DNA of 64,000 nucleotides. Origin: Nitratireductor sp. Lineage in GTDB: Bacteria > Pseudomonadota > Alphaproteobacteria > Rhizobiales > Rhizobiaceae. This document shows positions 1 through 9,425 of this stretch, piece by piece. Below the pieces are notes generated by a model, which worked only from the letters and a program-made list of their open reading frames with translations, was not told the DNA's origin and did no database searches. Within the stretch, counting starts at the first letter, position 1. Each line of letters starts with the position of its first letter. Where the stretch lies: assembly GCF_017794765.1 (NCBI RefSeq), contig NZ_CP051236.1:384672-448671 (forward strand), in the 5' to 3' direction. Made by a program: the position numbers and the translations under genes.

Positions 1-1855
1 CCGTGGCGATCTCCACCGCCCTGCGGCCCTCGCCGGAGCCGGTGATCTCCACCTCGTTCGGAGCCAGCCAGCGGCCATCGGCAGAACGATAGGTCTCGTG
101 GACCACCATGCCCTGCGTGAACAGGCCCTTGAAGGGCTCGGCCACATCCAGATGCCCCGTCGCGCTCATGGCACGGGCGAAGAAGCGCGAATAGAGCAGA
201 TGCAGGATCGCGTGTTCGATGCCGCCGATATACTGGTCGACCGGCAGCCACTCATTGGCGGCCTTCGGGTTGGTCGGGTCGTTCTCCCACGGTGCGGTAA
301 AGCGGGCGAAGTACCAGGAGGAATCGACAAACGTGTCCATCGTGTCCGTCTCGCGCCGCGCATCCGCACCGCATTTCGGGCACTTCACATGTTTCCAGGT
401 CGGGTGACGGTCGAGCGGATTGCCAGGACGGTCGAACTCGATGTCGTCGGGCAGCTCGACCGGCATGTCAGCCTTCGGCACTGGCACGACACCGCAATCG
501 TCGCAGTGGATCATCGGGATCGGGCAGCCCCAGTAGCGCTGGCGGGAAACGCCCCAGTCGCGCAGGCGGAAATTCACCTTGCGCTCGCCCACCGGGCGGC
601 CATTGATCGTCTCGGCGGAGAGGCGCTTTGCAATTTCCTCGAACGCCGCCTTCGGCTTCATGCCGTCGAGGAAGCGCGAATTGATCATCACGCCATCATC
701 GGTGAAGGCTTCCTCGGTGATCTGGAAGGTCGCGGCATCCGCGCCCTCCGGCATCACCACCGGCGTCACCGGAAGACCGTATTTGTTGGCGAAATCCAGG
801 TCGCGCTGATCGCCCGAGGGGCAGCCGAAGATCGCGCCCGTGCCATATTCCATCAGCACGAAATTGGCGACATAAACCGGCAGCGTCCATTCCGGATCGA
901 AAGGATGACGCACGCGCACGCCCGTGTCGAAGCCCTTCTTCTCAGCCGTCTCCAGCGCCGCAGCCGAGGTGCCCATGCGGCGGCACTCTTCGCAGAATGC
1001 CGCAAGCTCGGCATTGTCGGTGGCCAGTGTCTTCGCCAGCGGATGGTCGGCGGCAATCGCCATGAAGGAAGCGCCAAACAGCGTGTCGGGCCGGGTCGTA
1101 TAGACCTCCAGTTCGTTCACGCCCTCGGGCGCCGTCTCTTCTGCCAGAGCCCAGCGGATCAACATGCCTTCCGAACGGCCGATCCAGTTGCGCTGCATCA
1201 GCCGCACCTTCTCCGGCCACTGGTTGAGATCGTCGATGGCGTCGACCAGATCCTGCGCGTAATCGGTGATCTTGAAGAACCACTGCGCCAGCTCGCGCTG
1301 CTCGACTTCCGCACCGGAGCGCCAGCCGCGACCGTCGATCACCTGCTCATTGGCAAGCACCGTCTGGTCCACCGGGTCCCAGTTGACCTTGGAGGTCTTG
1401 CGCGTCACCAGCCCCTTCTCGAAGAAGTCGACAAACAACATCTGCTGCCGGTGGTAATAGTCCACGTCGCAGGTGGCGAACTCACGACTCCAGTCCAGCG
1501 ACAGACCGAAGGTCTTAAGCTGATCCCGCATCACCGCGATGTTCTGATAGGTCCACTCCTTGGGGTGCACCTTGTTCTGCATCGCCGCGTTTTCGGCCGG
1601 CATGCCGAACGCGTCCCATCCCATCGGGTGCAGCACATTGTAGCCCCTGGCGCGCTTGTAGCGCGCGACCACGTCACCCATCGTGTAATTGCGCGTGTGG
1701 CCGATGTGAATGCGCCCGGACGGATAGGGGAACATCTCGAGCACGTAGTATTTTGGCCGCCCGTCATCATTGCTGGCCTCGAACAGCTTTGCTTCGTCCC
1801 AGGCCTTCTGCCAGCGGGGTTCTGCGACACGGGGATTGTAACGTTCGGTTGCCAT
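1..1855 (-). CDS. leuS: Leucyl-tRNA synthetase, N-terminal part (cut by window edge)
   Basis: Charges tRNA-Leu with leucine in the cytoplasm. Reading the reverse strand from the ATG at 1855 gives a class I synthetase starting MATERYNPR. The HIGH motif is near residues 50-53, followed by a zinc-ribbon/editing (CP1) region with a CPKCG pair. About 618 codons are present; the KMSKS loop and anticodon-binding domain lie beyond position 1. The gene is divergent from the PLP protein at 1967. Identity is certain from the protein sequence; only the 3' end is missing. Confidence 0.97.
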   Translation of the reverse strand, partial: MATERYNPRVAEPRWQKAWDEAKLFEASNDDGRPKYYVLEMFPYPSGRIHIGHTRNYTMGDVVARYKRARGYNVLHPMGWDAFGMPAENAAMQNKVHPKEWTYQNIAVMRDQLKTFGLSLDWSREFATCDVDYYHRQQMLFVDFFEKGLVTRKTSKVNWDPVDQTVLANEQVIDGRGWRSGAEVEQRELAQWFFKITDYAQDLVDAIDDLNQWPEKVRLMQRNWIGRSEGMLIRWALAEETAPEGVNELEVYTTRPDTLFGASFMAIAADHPLAKTLATDNAELAAFCEECRRMGTSAAALETAEKKGFDTGVRVRHPFDPEWTLPVYVANFVLMEYGTGAIFGCPSGDQRDLDFANKYGLPVTPVVMPEGADAATFQITEEAFTDDGVMINSRFLDGMKPKAAFEEIAKRLSAETINGRPVGERKVNFRLRDWGVSRQRYWGCPIPMIHCDDCGVVPVPKADMPVELPDDIEFDRPGNPLDRHPTWKHVKCPKCGADARRETDTMDTFVDSSWYFARFTAPWENDPTNPKAANEWLPVDQYIGGIEHAILHLLYSRFFARAMSATGHLDVAEPFKGLFTQGMVVHETYRSADGRWLAPNEVEITGSGEGRRAVEIAT

Positions 1856-1966
1856 GGCCGGATTTTCACAAGATAAGAAGCGGAAATGATGTTGGCGGAC
1901 CTTCACCATGGTTTCGCCGAAGCGTCAACTCCAAGAGGCCTTTTTGGAAGAGGGATCAGCGAACCG

Positions 1967-2629
1967 ATGAGCCACGCCGTCGAGAATCTGCAAGATGTCA
2001 AAGCGAAGATAGCAGAGGCGGAGAAAGCTGCCGGACGCTCAGGCGAACCGGTCACACTGGTCGCCGTTTCCAAGACGTTCGAAGCAGATCAGATCCGCCC
2101 GGTCATCGAGGCAGGGCAGCGTGTGTTCGGCGAGAACAGGGTTCAGGAGGCCCAGGGCAAATGGCCCGCGCTGAAGGAAGCGCATCCCGACATCGAGCTG
2201 CGCCTGATCGGCCCGCTGCAGTCCAACAAGGCCGCCGATGCCGTCGCCCTTTTCGACGTGATCGAGAGCGTCGACCGGGAAAAAATTGCCCGTGCGCTCT
2301 CGAACGAGATGCAGAAACAGGACCGTCACCCGCGTCTTTATGTCCAGGTCAATACCGGCCTCGAAGAACAGAAAGCCGGCATCGACCCGCGCCAGGCCGT
2401 GACTTTCGTCAAACATTGCCGCGAGGAATACGGCCTCGCCATCGAAGGGCTGATGTGCATCCCCCCGCTTGATGAAAACCCCGGCCCGCATTTCGCCCTT
2501 CTGAAAAAGCTCGCCGCCGAGGCCGGCGTCGAGAAATGCTCCATGGGCATGTCCGGTGACTACGAAAAGGCCATCGCCTTCGGTGCCACCAGTGTTCGCG
2601 TCGGATCAGCGATCTTCGGCGCACGCTGA
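1967..2629 (+). CDS. YggS/PROSC family pyridoxal-phosphate homeostasis protein
   Basis: A 220-residue, single-domain alanine-racemase-fold protein that binds PLP and is thought to buffer cellular vitamin B6; no catalytic activity is established for the family. The PLP lysine is K36 in VAVSKTF, and the family signatures FGENRVQEA and GMSGDYEKAI are present. The ATG at 1967 is preferred over an in-frame upstream ATG at 1886, because a purine-rich AAGAGGG lies about 12 nt before it and the protein then has the family length. It converges on the reverse gene at 2634 with only 4 bp between the stops. Confidence 0.93.
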   Translation: MSHAVENLQDVKAKIAEAEKAAGRSGEPVTLVAVSKTFEADQIRPVIEAGQRVFGENRVQEAQGKWPALKEAHPDIELRLIGPLQSNKAADAVALFDVIESVDREKIARALSNEMQKQDRHPRLYVQVNTGLEEQKAGIDPRQAVTFVKHCREEYGLAIEGLMCIPPLDENPGPHFALLKKLAAEAGVEKCSMGMSGDYEKAIAFGATSVRVGSAIFGAR

Positions 2630-2633
2630 GATT

Positions 2634-3017
2634 TCATGCATCTGCTGACGAACGTCCCGTCCCACGCACGACAATCACGAGAAAAAGCAGCGCGGCAATC
2701 AGAATAAGCACCGATCCCACTTTAGCCAGTCCCTCGCCTGTTCCCGAAATCGCGAAAATGATGCCCGGAACAATAACGATCACCCCGAGCTGGGCGAGCA
2801 GCACCTGCAGCTTGGCGAGCCGGCTTGCCGCCGCCTCCGGCACCAGCGTGTAGAACGCCCCATAAAGCGCGATGGTCACCCAGCCCAGAAGGTTCAGATG
2901 CCCGTGCGCCGGCGAGAAGGTGTGATCACCCGAAGCCGACATGTATATACCGAAAACCATCCCGAGCACCGCATAAAGCGGAGCCGTAACCCAGCAAACT
3001 CTCGCAAGCCCGTTCAT
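2634..3017 (-). CDS. Small four-helix membrane protein, haem-copper oxidase subunit I-like
   Basis: A 127-residue protein with about four predicted membrane helices. The segment around HGHLNLLGW, following an SPAHGH motif near residues 35-45, resembles a helix of cytochrome oxidase subunit I (CcoN-like). Such short proteins are often annotated as cytochrome-c oxidase in Rhizobiales, but it is far too short to be a catalytic subunit. No subunit II or haem biosynthesis gene lies nearby. The two histidines could bind haem or a metal; this is inference. The gene is transcribed alone. Confidence 0.7.
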   Translation of the reverse strand: MNGLARVCWVTAPLYAVLGMVFGIYMSASGDHTFSPAHGHLNLLGWVTIALYGAFYTLVPEAAASRLAKLQVLLAQLGVIVIVPGIIFAISGTGEGLAKVGSVLILIAALLFLVIVVRGTGRSSADA

Positions 3018-3230
3018 TGTTGCCCCTTACACAATGCGACGCGGCCACCGGAGCAATAGCGTACCGGTTCCTCGTCTCCTCATTCCCAGAACGGCAGTCT
3101 ACACCTGAGATTGAAGGGTAGGAATATAGGCACAATGGCTGGTCGCTGCTGGCGGAGCCCGCCACCCAATCGGAAAACGTGGCAACCGGACACGGAGCGA
3201 GGAGAAAGCTCCATGCCCGGCTGCGCCTGA

Positions 3231-3259
3231 CCCCAACAGGCATCGCCCCAACAGGCATC
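3231..3259. repeat. Two tandem copies of a 14-15 bp unit
   Basis: The unit CCCCAACAGGCATC occurs at 3231-3244 and again at 3246-3259, in the gap downstream of usg. It looks like a small replication-slippage duplication. No function is evident. Confidence 0.6.
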
Positions 3260-3530
3260 AATGCAGAACGAGTTCTCCGGCGACGCTACGCCACTCGTTG
3301 GGAGAGATCAGCTTTCGGTGTGTGTAGGTCACCGAATGGAGCGGGCCGTCCAGCGTCTCGTTCCAGAAATCGATGAACCGGTAAAGTGCCGGAAAATCCG
3401 GTGCGGTGTCGTAATGCTGCCATAGAAAACTCTGCAAGATCGTCGGGTGATCAGGCAGGTGATAGAGAAATTCTGCCGTCGTCAGCCCATAGCCCCGGAG
3501 CATCAGCTCCATTTCGCCCGTCTGCTGCAT
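3258..3530 (-). CDS. usg: Usg family protein
   Basis: A 90-residue protein of the alphaproteobacterial Usg family, named for an ORF near trp genes in Rhizobiales; its function is unknown. Diagnostic stretches are LRGYGLTTAEFLYHLPDHP, LQSFLWQHYD and APDFP..RFIDFW. The start at 3530 is chosen because an AAAGGAAG ribosome-binding site sits just upstream and because it gives the usual family length; an in-frame ATG at 3614 would add 28 unrelated residues. It has no signal peptide and is probably cytoplasmic. Confidence 0.85.
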   Translation of the reverse strand: MQQTGEMELMLRGYGLTTAEFLYHLPDHPTILQSFLWQHYDTAPDFPALYRFIDFWNETLDGPLHSVTYTHRKLISPNEWRSVAGELVLH

Positions 3531-3640
3531 GTGCTTCCTTTCCGAATCGGTTCCGGATTGAAAAATTGTGCGGTGAAAGTGCGCCGCCGTCCAGTGAGAT
3601 GCTGTCACGAGCACGTAAATTTATCGTGTAAATACATATT

Positions 3641-3669
3641 GTTAGCAGCCGTCACTCAAGGATGCTAAC
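3641..3669. promoter_or_regulatory. Inverted repeat upstream of acs, possible operator
   Basis: GTTAGCA at 3641-3647 is mirrored exactly by TGCTAAC at 3663-3669, with 15 nt between. It lies about 160 bp before the acs start, in a more AT-rich patch that also carries CACG-N9-CGTG. The half-site spacing suits a dimeric regulator. No experiment or family match supports a specific protein. Confidence 0.3.
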
Positions 3670-3826
3670 GCTCCTGGTCCATGCGATTTCGCTCGTTTCA
3701 GCCGCTGCCACCAAATGTCTAATGTTGTAGCAGAAGGCAGAATGGTAATAATGCGCGCGAGCTAGCGACCGCTGCGTTGCTCGACGCAGATTACGTCCCG
3801 GCAAGCGCATATCCGGAGGAGGAAAA

Positions 3827-5782
<1,956 letters not shown>

Positions 5783-5790
5783 CATTCCTG

Positions 5791-5816
5791 AACGCCGCGC
5801 AGCTCGCGCGGCGTTT
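5791..5816 (+). terminator. Intrinsic terminator of acsA
   Basis: AACGCCGCGC (5791-5800) pairs perfectly with GCGCGGCGTT (5806-5815) around a 5-nt loop, 9 nt after the acsA stop. The U-tract is short (TTT), but the stem is very GC-rich. Confidence 0.8.
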
Positions 5817-5892
5817 CTATGCACCCCTTGCAGAACCGGACGAACGCCTCCACATTGGGTGTGTCGTCAACAAACCGAAAGGAGGTGATCCA

Positions 5893-5961
5893 ATGTCGAG
5901 TGATTTCCGTTCAAGCGTGGTCTCGATGGATTGCCTTCGCGGGGAGCAGTCTTCCCGCTGA
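5893..5961 (+). CDS. Possible 22-residue micro-ORF inside the small RNA
   Basis: The ORF begins MSSDFRSSVV and ends at TGA 5959-5961. It is preceded 7 nt upstream by the strongest Shine-Dalgarno in the window, a complete match to the anti-SD and its flanks. A second short frame (5978-6013) begins MDCNRRP, echoing the SMDCLRG inside the first. Translation may be the point of the element, or the SD may simply capture ribosomes; the sequence cannot decide. No homologue is recognised. Confidence 0.4.
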   Translation: MSSDFRSSVVSMDCLRGEQSSR

Positions 5962-6029
5962 AGCGCATGAAACGCGGATGGACTGCAATCGCAGACCAGC
6001 CATGACCGCGTGAGAATTCGAAAACACGG

Positions 6030-6061
6030 GGCCGTTCCTTCGGGAACGGCCTTTTGTTTTT
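6030..6061 (+). terminator. Strong intrinsic terminator with UUCG tetraloop
   Basis: GGCCGTTCC (6030-6038), loop TTCG, and GGAACGGCC (6043-6051) form a perfect 9-bp stem capped by the very stable C(UUCG)G tetraloop. TTTTGTTTTT follows. It ends the small RNA unit that begins near 5877. Confidence 0.9.
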
Positions 6062-6102
6062 AGAATGGGTTTCGTGTTTGATCAGAAGGCGCTGACTTCG
6101 AA

Positions 6103-6145
6103 GCCCCTTCTCCCCGTGCACTGAGAGAAGGTGAGGATGAGGGGC
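6103..6145. repeat. REP-like palindromic intergenic element
   Basis: GCCCC at 6103 pairs with GGGGC at 6141-6145, enclosing CCTTCTC/GAGAAGG around a short loop. The wording (CCTTCTCCCCGTG...GAGAAGGTG..GATGAGGGG) is like the dispersed extragenic palindromes common in Rhizobiales chromosomes. It lies just downstream of the nuclease gene stop. Confidence 0.6.
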
Positions 6146-6178
6146 CAGCACCAACGCCTTAAAAAAATCACGCCACCA

Positions 6179-6634
6179 TCAACACACGAACGAAACCCGC
6201 CGCCCGCCGCCATAGGCCGCCACAAGCCGGGCATCCAGCAGACGCGATGCAACATCTCCGCCCGGTTCCGTCACCACATCGGCAAGCACGCGCCCGTAAT
6301 ACTTGCCGCCGCTAATGTCGCTTATCCAGACAGTCCCTTCGGCGAGCAAGCGCTCGAGCGCTACGCGTGCCTCGCGCGCCGCAGCCTTCTCGACAGCACA
6401 GCGGCTTCGCATTTCGGGTGCATCGACGCCGCGAATGCGCACGCTCACCGTGATGCGCTGGCCGGGCCAGACATGCGCCTCGGCAACAAATGTATCTCCG
6501 TCGATCACGCGAACGACACGCGCCTCCACCGGTCCGGAGATCGTCTCCCTGCGGGCTGCGTGGGAGGTGGGTTGCCAGACCAGCAGACAGGCAATTGCCA
6601 GCGCAGATATGAATATGGGACAAGAGAAACGCAT
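6179..6634 (-). CDS. Secreted thermonuclease-like (SNase-domain) protein
   Basis: A 151-residue protein with a Sec signal peptide (hydrophobic core IFISALAIACLLVW, cleavage near SHA). A staphylococcal-nuclease-type OB-fold domain follows: VVRVIDGDTFVAEA, then VRIRGVDAPEMR, then YYGRVLADV. The calcium-binding Asp and catalytic Arg/Glu-type positions look present. It probably degrades or binds nucleic acid in the periplasm or outside the cell. Its start codon and ribosome-binding region lie within the perfect palindrome at 6626-6663, so translation may be sensitive to that hairpin. It follows the DUF1674 gene in the same direction. Confidence 0.8.
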   Translation of the reverse strand: MRFSCPIFISALAIACLLVWQPTSHAARRETISGPVEARVVRVIDGDTFVAEAHVWPGQRITVSVRIRGVDAPEMRSRCAVEKAAAREARVALERLLAEGTVWISDISGGKYYGRVLADVVTEPGGDVASRLLDARLVAAYGGGRRVSFVC

Positions 6635-6663
6635 TAGAGGAATATATTCCTCTAATGCGTTTC
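6626..6663. repeat. 38-bp perfect palindrome over the nuclease start codon
   Basis: The sequence from GAAACGCATTAGAGGAATA onward is followed by its exact reverse complement, with no loop; the centre is AATATATT at 6641-6648. The nuclease ATG (6634-6632) lies in one arm and an AGAGGA ribosome-binding-like sequence in the other. As RNA it would make a long hairpin sequestering both. Confidence 0.9.
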
Positions 6664-6676
6664 GCGCAACCCGCTA

Positions 6677-6883
6677 TCAGAAGTCGGTAGCGATGCCCTT
6701 CACTTCCCAGTCGCCATAGCGGGCGGGATCCTGTCCGCCGCGCCCGCCAAGCTCCTTCGGGGCCTTCGCGGCCTCTGCCGCATAGGCCCTGCGCCGTTCC
6801 TCGGCTTCCGCCAGCGCGCGCCTTGCCGCAGGCGTCAGCGCCTTCTTCGGCTGCTCTTCCTGTCTGTCCGTCTCTTCCTTCAC
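6677..6883 (-). CDS. DUF1674 protein, succinate dehydrogenase assembly factor 4-like
   Basis: A 68-residue protein ending in the DUF1674 signature ELGGRGGQDPARYGDWEVKGIATDF-type tail. In mitochondria the homologous SDHAF4 binds the flavinated succinate dehydrogenase A subunit and protects it before assembly; the same role here is inferred. The GTG at 6883 is chosen because GAGAGGA lies 7 nt before it; an upstream ATG at 6922 lacks such a site. The middle is charged, Ala/Glu-rich and probably helical. The sdh operon itself is at 37-41 kb. Confidence 0.85.
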   Translation of the reverse strand: MKEETDRQEEQPKKALTPAARRALAEAEERRRAYAAEAAKAPKELGGRGGQDPARYGDWEVKGIATDF

Positions 6884-7005
6884 GGCGAATTCCTCTCGAA
6901 AACGGTGAAATATTGAATACACGAAGCGCGTTCCCCATCATATAAGCGATTGGTCGCGCCATGGAAAACGCCGGCGCAGCCTTGTTTCTGGAGCTTGAGA
7001 CAACG

Positions 7006-7998
7006 ATGAACATGATACGCACCGCGATGCTCTTGGCCCTCATGACGGCACTCTTCATGGGCGTGGGCTATCTGATCGGGGGTACAGGCGGCATGATGAT
7101 CGCCTTCCTGATTGCAGCGGCCATGAATCTGTTCAGCTACTGGAATGCCGACAAGATGGTGCTCAGGATGCACAACGCCGTCGAGGTCGATGAGCGCAAC
7201 GCGCCGGAATATTTCGGCATCGTGCGCGATCTGGCCGCGCGCGCCGGCCTTCCCATGCCGCGCGTCTACCTGATCCAGAACGACCAGCCCAACGCGTTTG
7301 CCACCGGCCGCAACCCGCAGAACGCCGCCGTGGCCGCGACCACCGGCCTTCTCGATCGCCTGAGCTATGAAGAGGTGGCCGGCGTCATGGCGCACGAGCT
7401 TGCCCATGTCCAGAACCGCGACACGCTCACCATGACCATCACCGCGACCCTTGCCGGCGCGATCTCCATGCTCGGCAATTTCGCGTTCTTTTTCGGCGGC
7501 AACCGCGACAACAACAACCCGCTCGGTTTCGTCGGGATCCTCGTGGCGATGATCGTCGCCCCACTCGCCGCCATGCTGGTACAGATGGCCATCAGCCGTA
7601 CCCGCGAATATTCCGCCGACCGGCGCGGCGCAGAAATCTGCGGCAACCCGCTGTGGCTCGCTTCCGCGCTCGACAAGATCGCCCGGCGCGCCAGGCAGGT
7701 GGTCAATCAGGATGCCGAGCGCAATCCCGCCACGGCGCACATGTTCATCATCAATCCGCTCTCGGGCGAGCGCATGGACAATCTGTTTTCCACCCACCCG
7801 GACACGGACAACCGCATCGCCGCGCTTCAGGCAATGGCGGGCGAAATGCGCGCGACGCCTGAGCCGCAACGCCGTGAGGAAAACCACGGTCCATGGGGCG
7901 CCCGGACCGAAGCACCCGAACCCCGGCCCCAACCCCAGCCCAAATCCGGGCCCCGCTGGGGCCGTGACGCCAAGGGGCGCAAAGGCCCCTGGTCGTGA
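7006..7998 (+). CDS. htpX: Membrane zinc metalloprotease HtpX
   Basis: Inner-membrane M48 protease for membrane-protein quality control. The 330-residue protein has two N-terminal helices (about 5-50), the zinc motif HELAH at about 130-134, two more helices, and the third zinc-ligand region [10 protein letters not shown] near 201. The C-terminus is a proline/arginine-rich tail (PEPRPQPQP). The ATG at 7006 matches known HtpX N-termini ([10 protein letters not shown]) better than the ATG at 6961. The stop overlaps the rsmB GTG, indicating translational coupling. Confidence 0.95.
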   Translation: MNMIRTAMLLALMTALFMGVGYLIGGTGGMMIAFLIAAAMNLFSYWNADKMVLRMHNAVEVDERNAPEYFGIVRDLAARAGLPMPRVYLIQNDQPNAFATGRNPQNAAVAATTGLLDRLSYEEVAGVMAHELAHVQNRDTLTMTITATLAGAISMLGNFAFFFGGNRDNNNPLGFVGILVAMIVAPLAAMLVQMAISRTREYSADRRGAEICGNPLWLASALDKIARRARQVVNQDAERNPATAHMFIINPLSGERMDNLFSTHPDTDNRIAALQAMAGEMRATPEPQRREENHGPWGARTEAPEPRPQPQPKSGPRWGRDAKGRKGPWS

Positions 7999-9374
7999 GC
8001 CGCCCCACTGTGCGCCGCGCCACCGGCAAAAACCGCCCCAGCCCCGAGACCTTCGACAAGCCCGGCCTTGAGACCCGCCGCGTGGCCACGAAACTGCTCG
8101 CCGCCGTGGTGGATGCCCACGCCTCGCTCGACGGTCTCACCGATCCCGCCCACGGCCAGCCCAATTTCCGCGCGCTCGATGCGCGGGACCGCTCGCTTGT
8201 CCGCGCCATCCTGATGAGCGCGCTCCGCCACCGCAGCACGATCGAGGCACTGCTTTCCCGCCGTCTGGAGCGCCCGTTGCCCGCCAACGCCCGCGCCCTC
8301 TCGCACGCGCTGCATGTGGCGGCGGCGCAGATCCTTTTCCTCGACGTGCCCGACAGCGCCGCCGTAGACCTCGCTGTCACCCAGGCAAAAAGCGACCCGC
8401 GTCTCGCCCGCTTTTCGGGTCTGGTCAACGGCGTTCTGCGCAATCTGATCCGTGTGAAGGCACGCGCGCTTCCCGCCGCCCTTGCCCAGACGCGCGAAGC
8501 GCCTGACTGGTTCGCCGAGCGGCTGGAAGCGGCCTATGGCGCGGAAAAGACCGCCGCCATCCTCGCCATGCACCGCCTGGAACCACCGGTGGACTTCACT
8601 GTCAGGCAAGACCCGCAACGCTGGGCCGAAGCCCTGGGCGGCATCGTCCTGCCCACCGGAACCGTACGCATCGCGAAGCTTGAGGCTGGCGTCGACACAC
8701 TTCCGGGCTTCGAGGAAGGCGCATGGTGGGTGCAGGATGCCGCCGCCAGCCTGCCTGCAAAACTGCTCGGCGACATCGCCGGCGCGCGTGTGGCAGACCT
8801 CTGCGCCGCGCCCGGCGGCAAGACGGCGCAGCTCATTCACGCGGGCGCAGATGTCACCGCAGTCGACCTTTCGAAAAGCCGGCTCAAACGCCTTGCCGAA
8901 AACCTCAAACGCCTTCGCCTCGAATCGCAGATCGTCGAATCCGACATCCGCAAATACAAGCCCGAAACCCCGTTCGACGCCGTCCTCATCGATGCCCCCT
9001 GCTCCTCCACCGGCACGGTGAGGCGGCACCCCGATGTTCCATGGTCCAAGACACCGGAAGACATCGAGAAACTGGCCGCCCTCCAGCGCGCGCTTCTAGA
9101 CCATGCAGTGACGCTGGTCAGACCTGGTGGCCGGATCGTCTTCTCCAACTGCTCGCTCGACCCCATCGAAGGCGAGGCGATGCTCAACGCGTTCCTGACC
9201 GAAACATCAAAGGTCTCGCTCGAGCCCATAAATCCGGACGAGTTGCCGGGCATCAGCACCTTCGTCACACCGCAAGGTTTCCTGCGAACCACCCCTGCCG
9301 ATGGTTTCGGCGAAACGCCTCTCGCCCAGGGTCTCGACGGCTTCTTCGCTGCCCGTCTGATACGCGAACCCTGA
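7995..9374 (+). CDS. rsmB: RsmB-type rRNA/RNA cytosine-C5 methyltransferase (Fmu family)
   Basis: SAM-dependent m5C methyltransferase of the RsmB/Sun family; the target is probably 16S rRNA C967. The 459-residue protein has an N-terminal NusB-like helical domain (about 20-150). The Rossmann methyltransferase domain follows, with [13 protein letters not shown] near 267, the DAPCSSTG cysteine near 335 and the second-cysteine motif FSNCSLDP near 387. The GTG start at 7995 overlaps the htpX stop. Orthologues in Rhizobiales sit at this same position next to htpX. Confidence 0.92.
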   Translation: MSRPTVRRATGKNRPSPETFDKPGLETRRVATKLLAAVVDAHASLDGLTDPAHGQPNFRALDARDRSLVRAILMSALRHRSTIEALLSRRLERPLPANARALSHALHVAAAQILFLDVPDSAAVDLAVTQAKSDPRLARFSGLVNGVLRNLIRVKARALPAALAQTREAPDWFAERLEAAYGAEKTAAILAMHRLEPPVDFTVRQDPQRWAEALGGIVLPTGTVRIAKLEAGVDTLPGFEEGAWWVQDAAASLPAKLLGDIAGARVADLCAAPGGKTAQLIHAGADVTAVDLSKSRLKRLAENLKRLRLESQIVESDIRKYKPETPFDAVLIDAPCSSTGTVRRHPDVPWSKTPEDIEKLAALQRALLDHAVTLVRPGGRIVFSNCSLDPIEGEAMLNAFLTETSKVSLEPINPDELPGISTFVTPQGFLRTTPADGFGETPLAQGLDGFFAARLIREP

Positions 9375-9425
9375 GCTGGTCCTGCCATCTGTGCGCACTG
9401 ATATATTTCAACTTCGCACAAATCC

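Larger units (their letters stand above)
5877..6061 (+). ncRNA. Candidate structured small RNA / leader with anti-16S Shine-Dalgarno and terminator
   Basis: A self-contained unit between acsA and the nuclease gene. GAAAGGAGGTGATCC (5877-5891) is an exact complement of the 16S rRNA 3' end and is followed at ideal spacing by an ATG at 5893. The core can fold: TGGTCT (5918-5923) with AGACCA (5993-5998), and GATTGC (5929-5934) with GCAATC (5985-5990). These enclose a hairpin CTTCGCGGG/CCCGC-T-GAAG (5935-5963). A terminator closes the unit. No downstream + strand gene follows until 7006, so it is not a leader of a neighbour. I do not recognise an Rfam family with certainty. Pairings are read by eye. 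Confidence 0.6.

Noticed and set aside
98-1876. 592-codon open frame on the + strand
   Set aside because: It is the antisense shadow of leuS, whose reverse-strand translation is unmistakable; the + frame is rich in Arg/His/Gly and matches no family.
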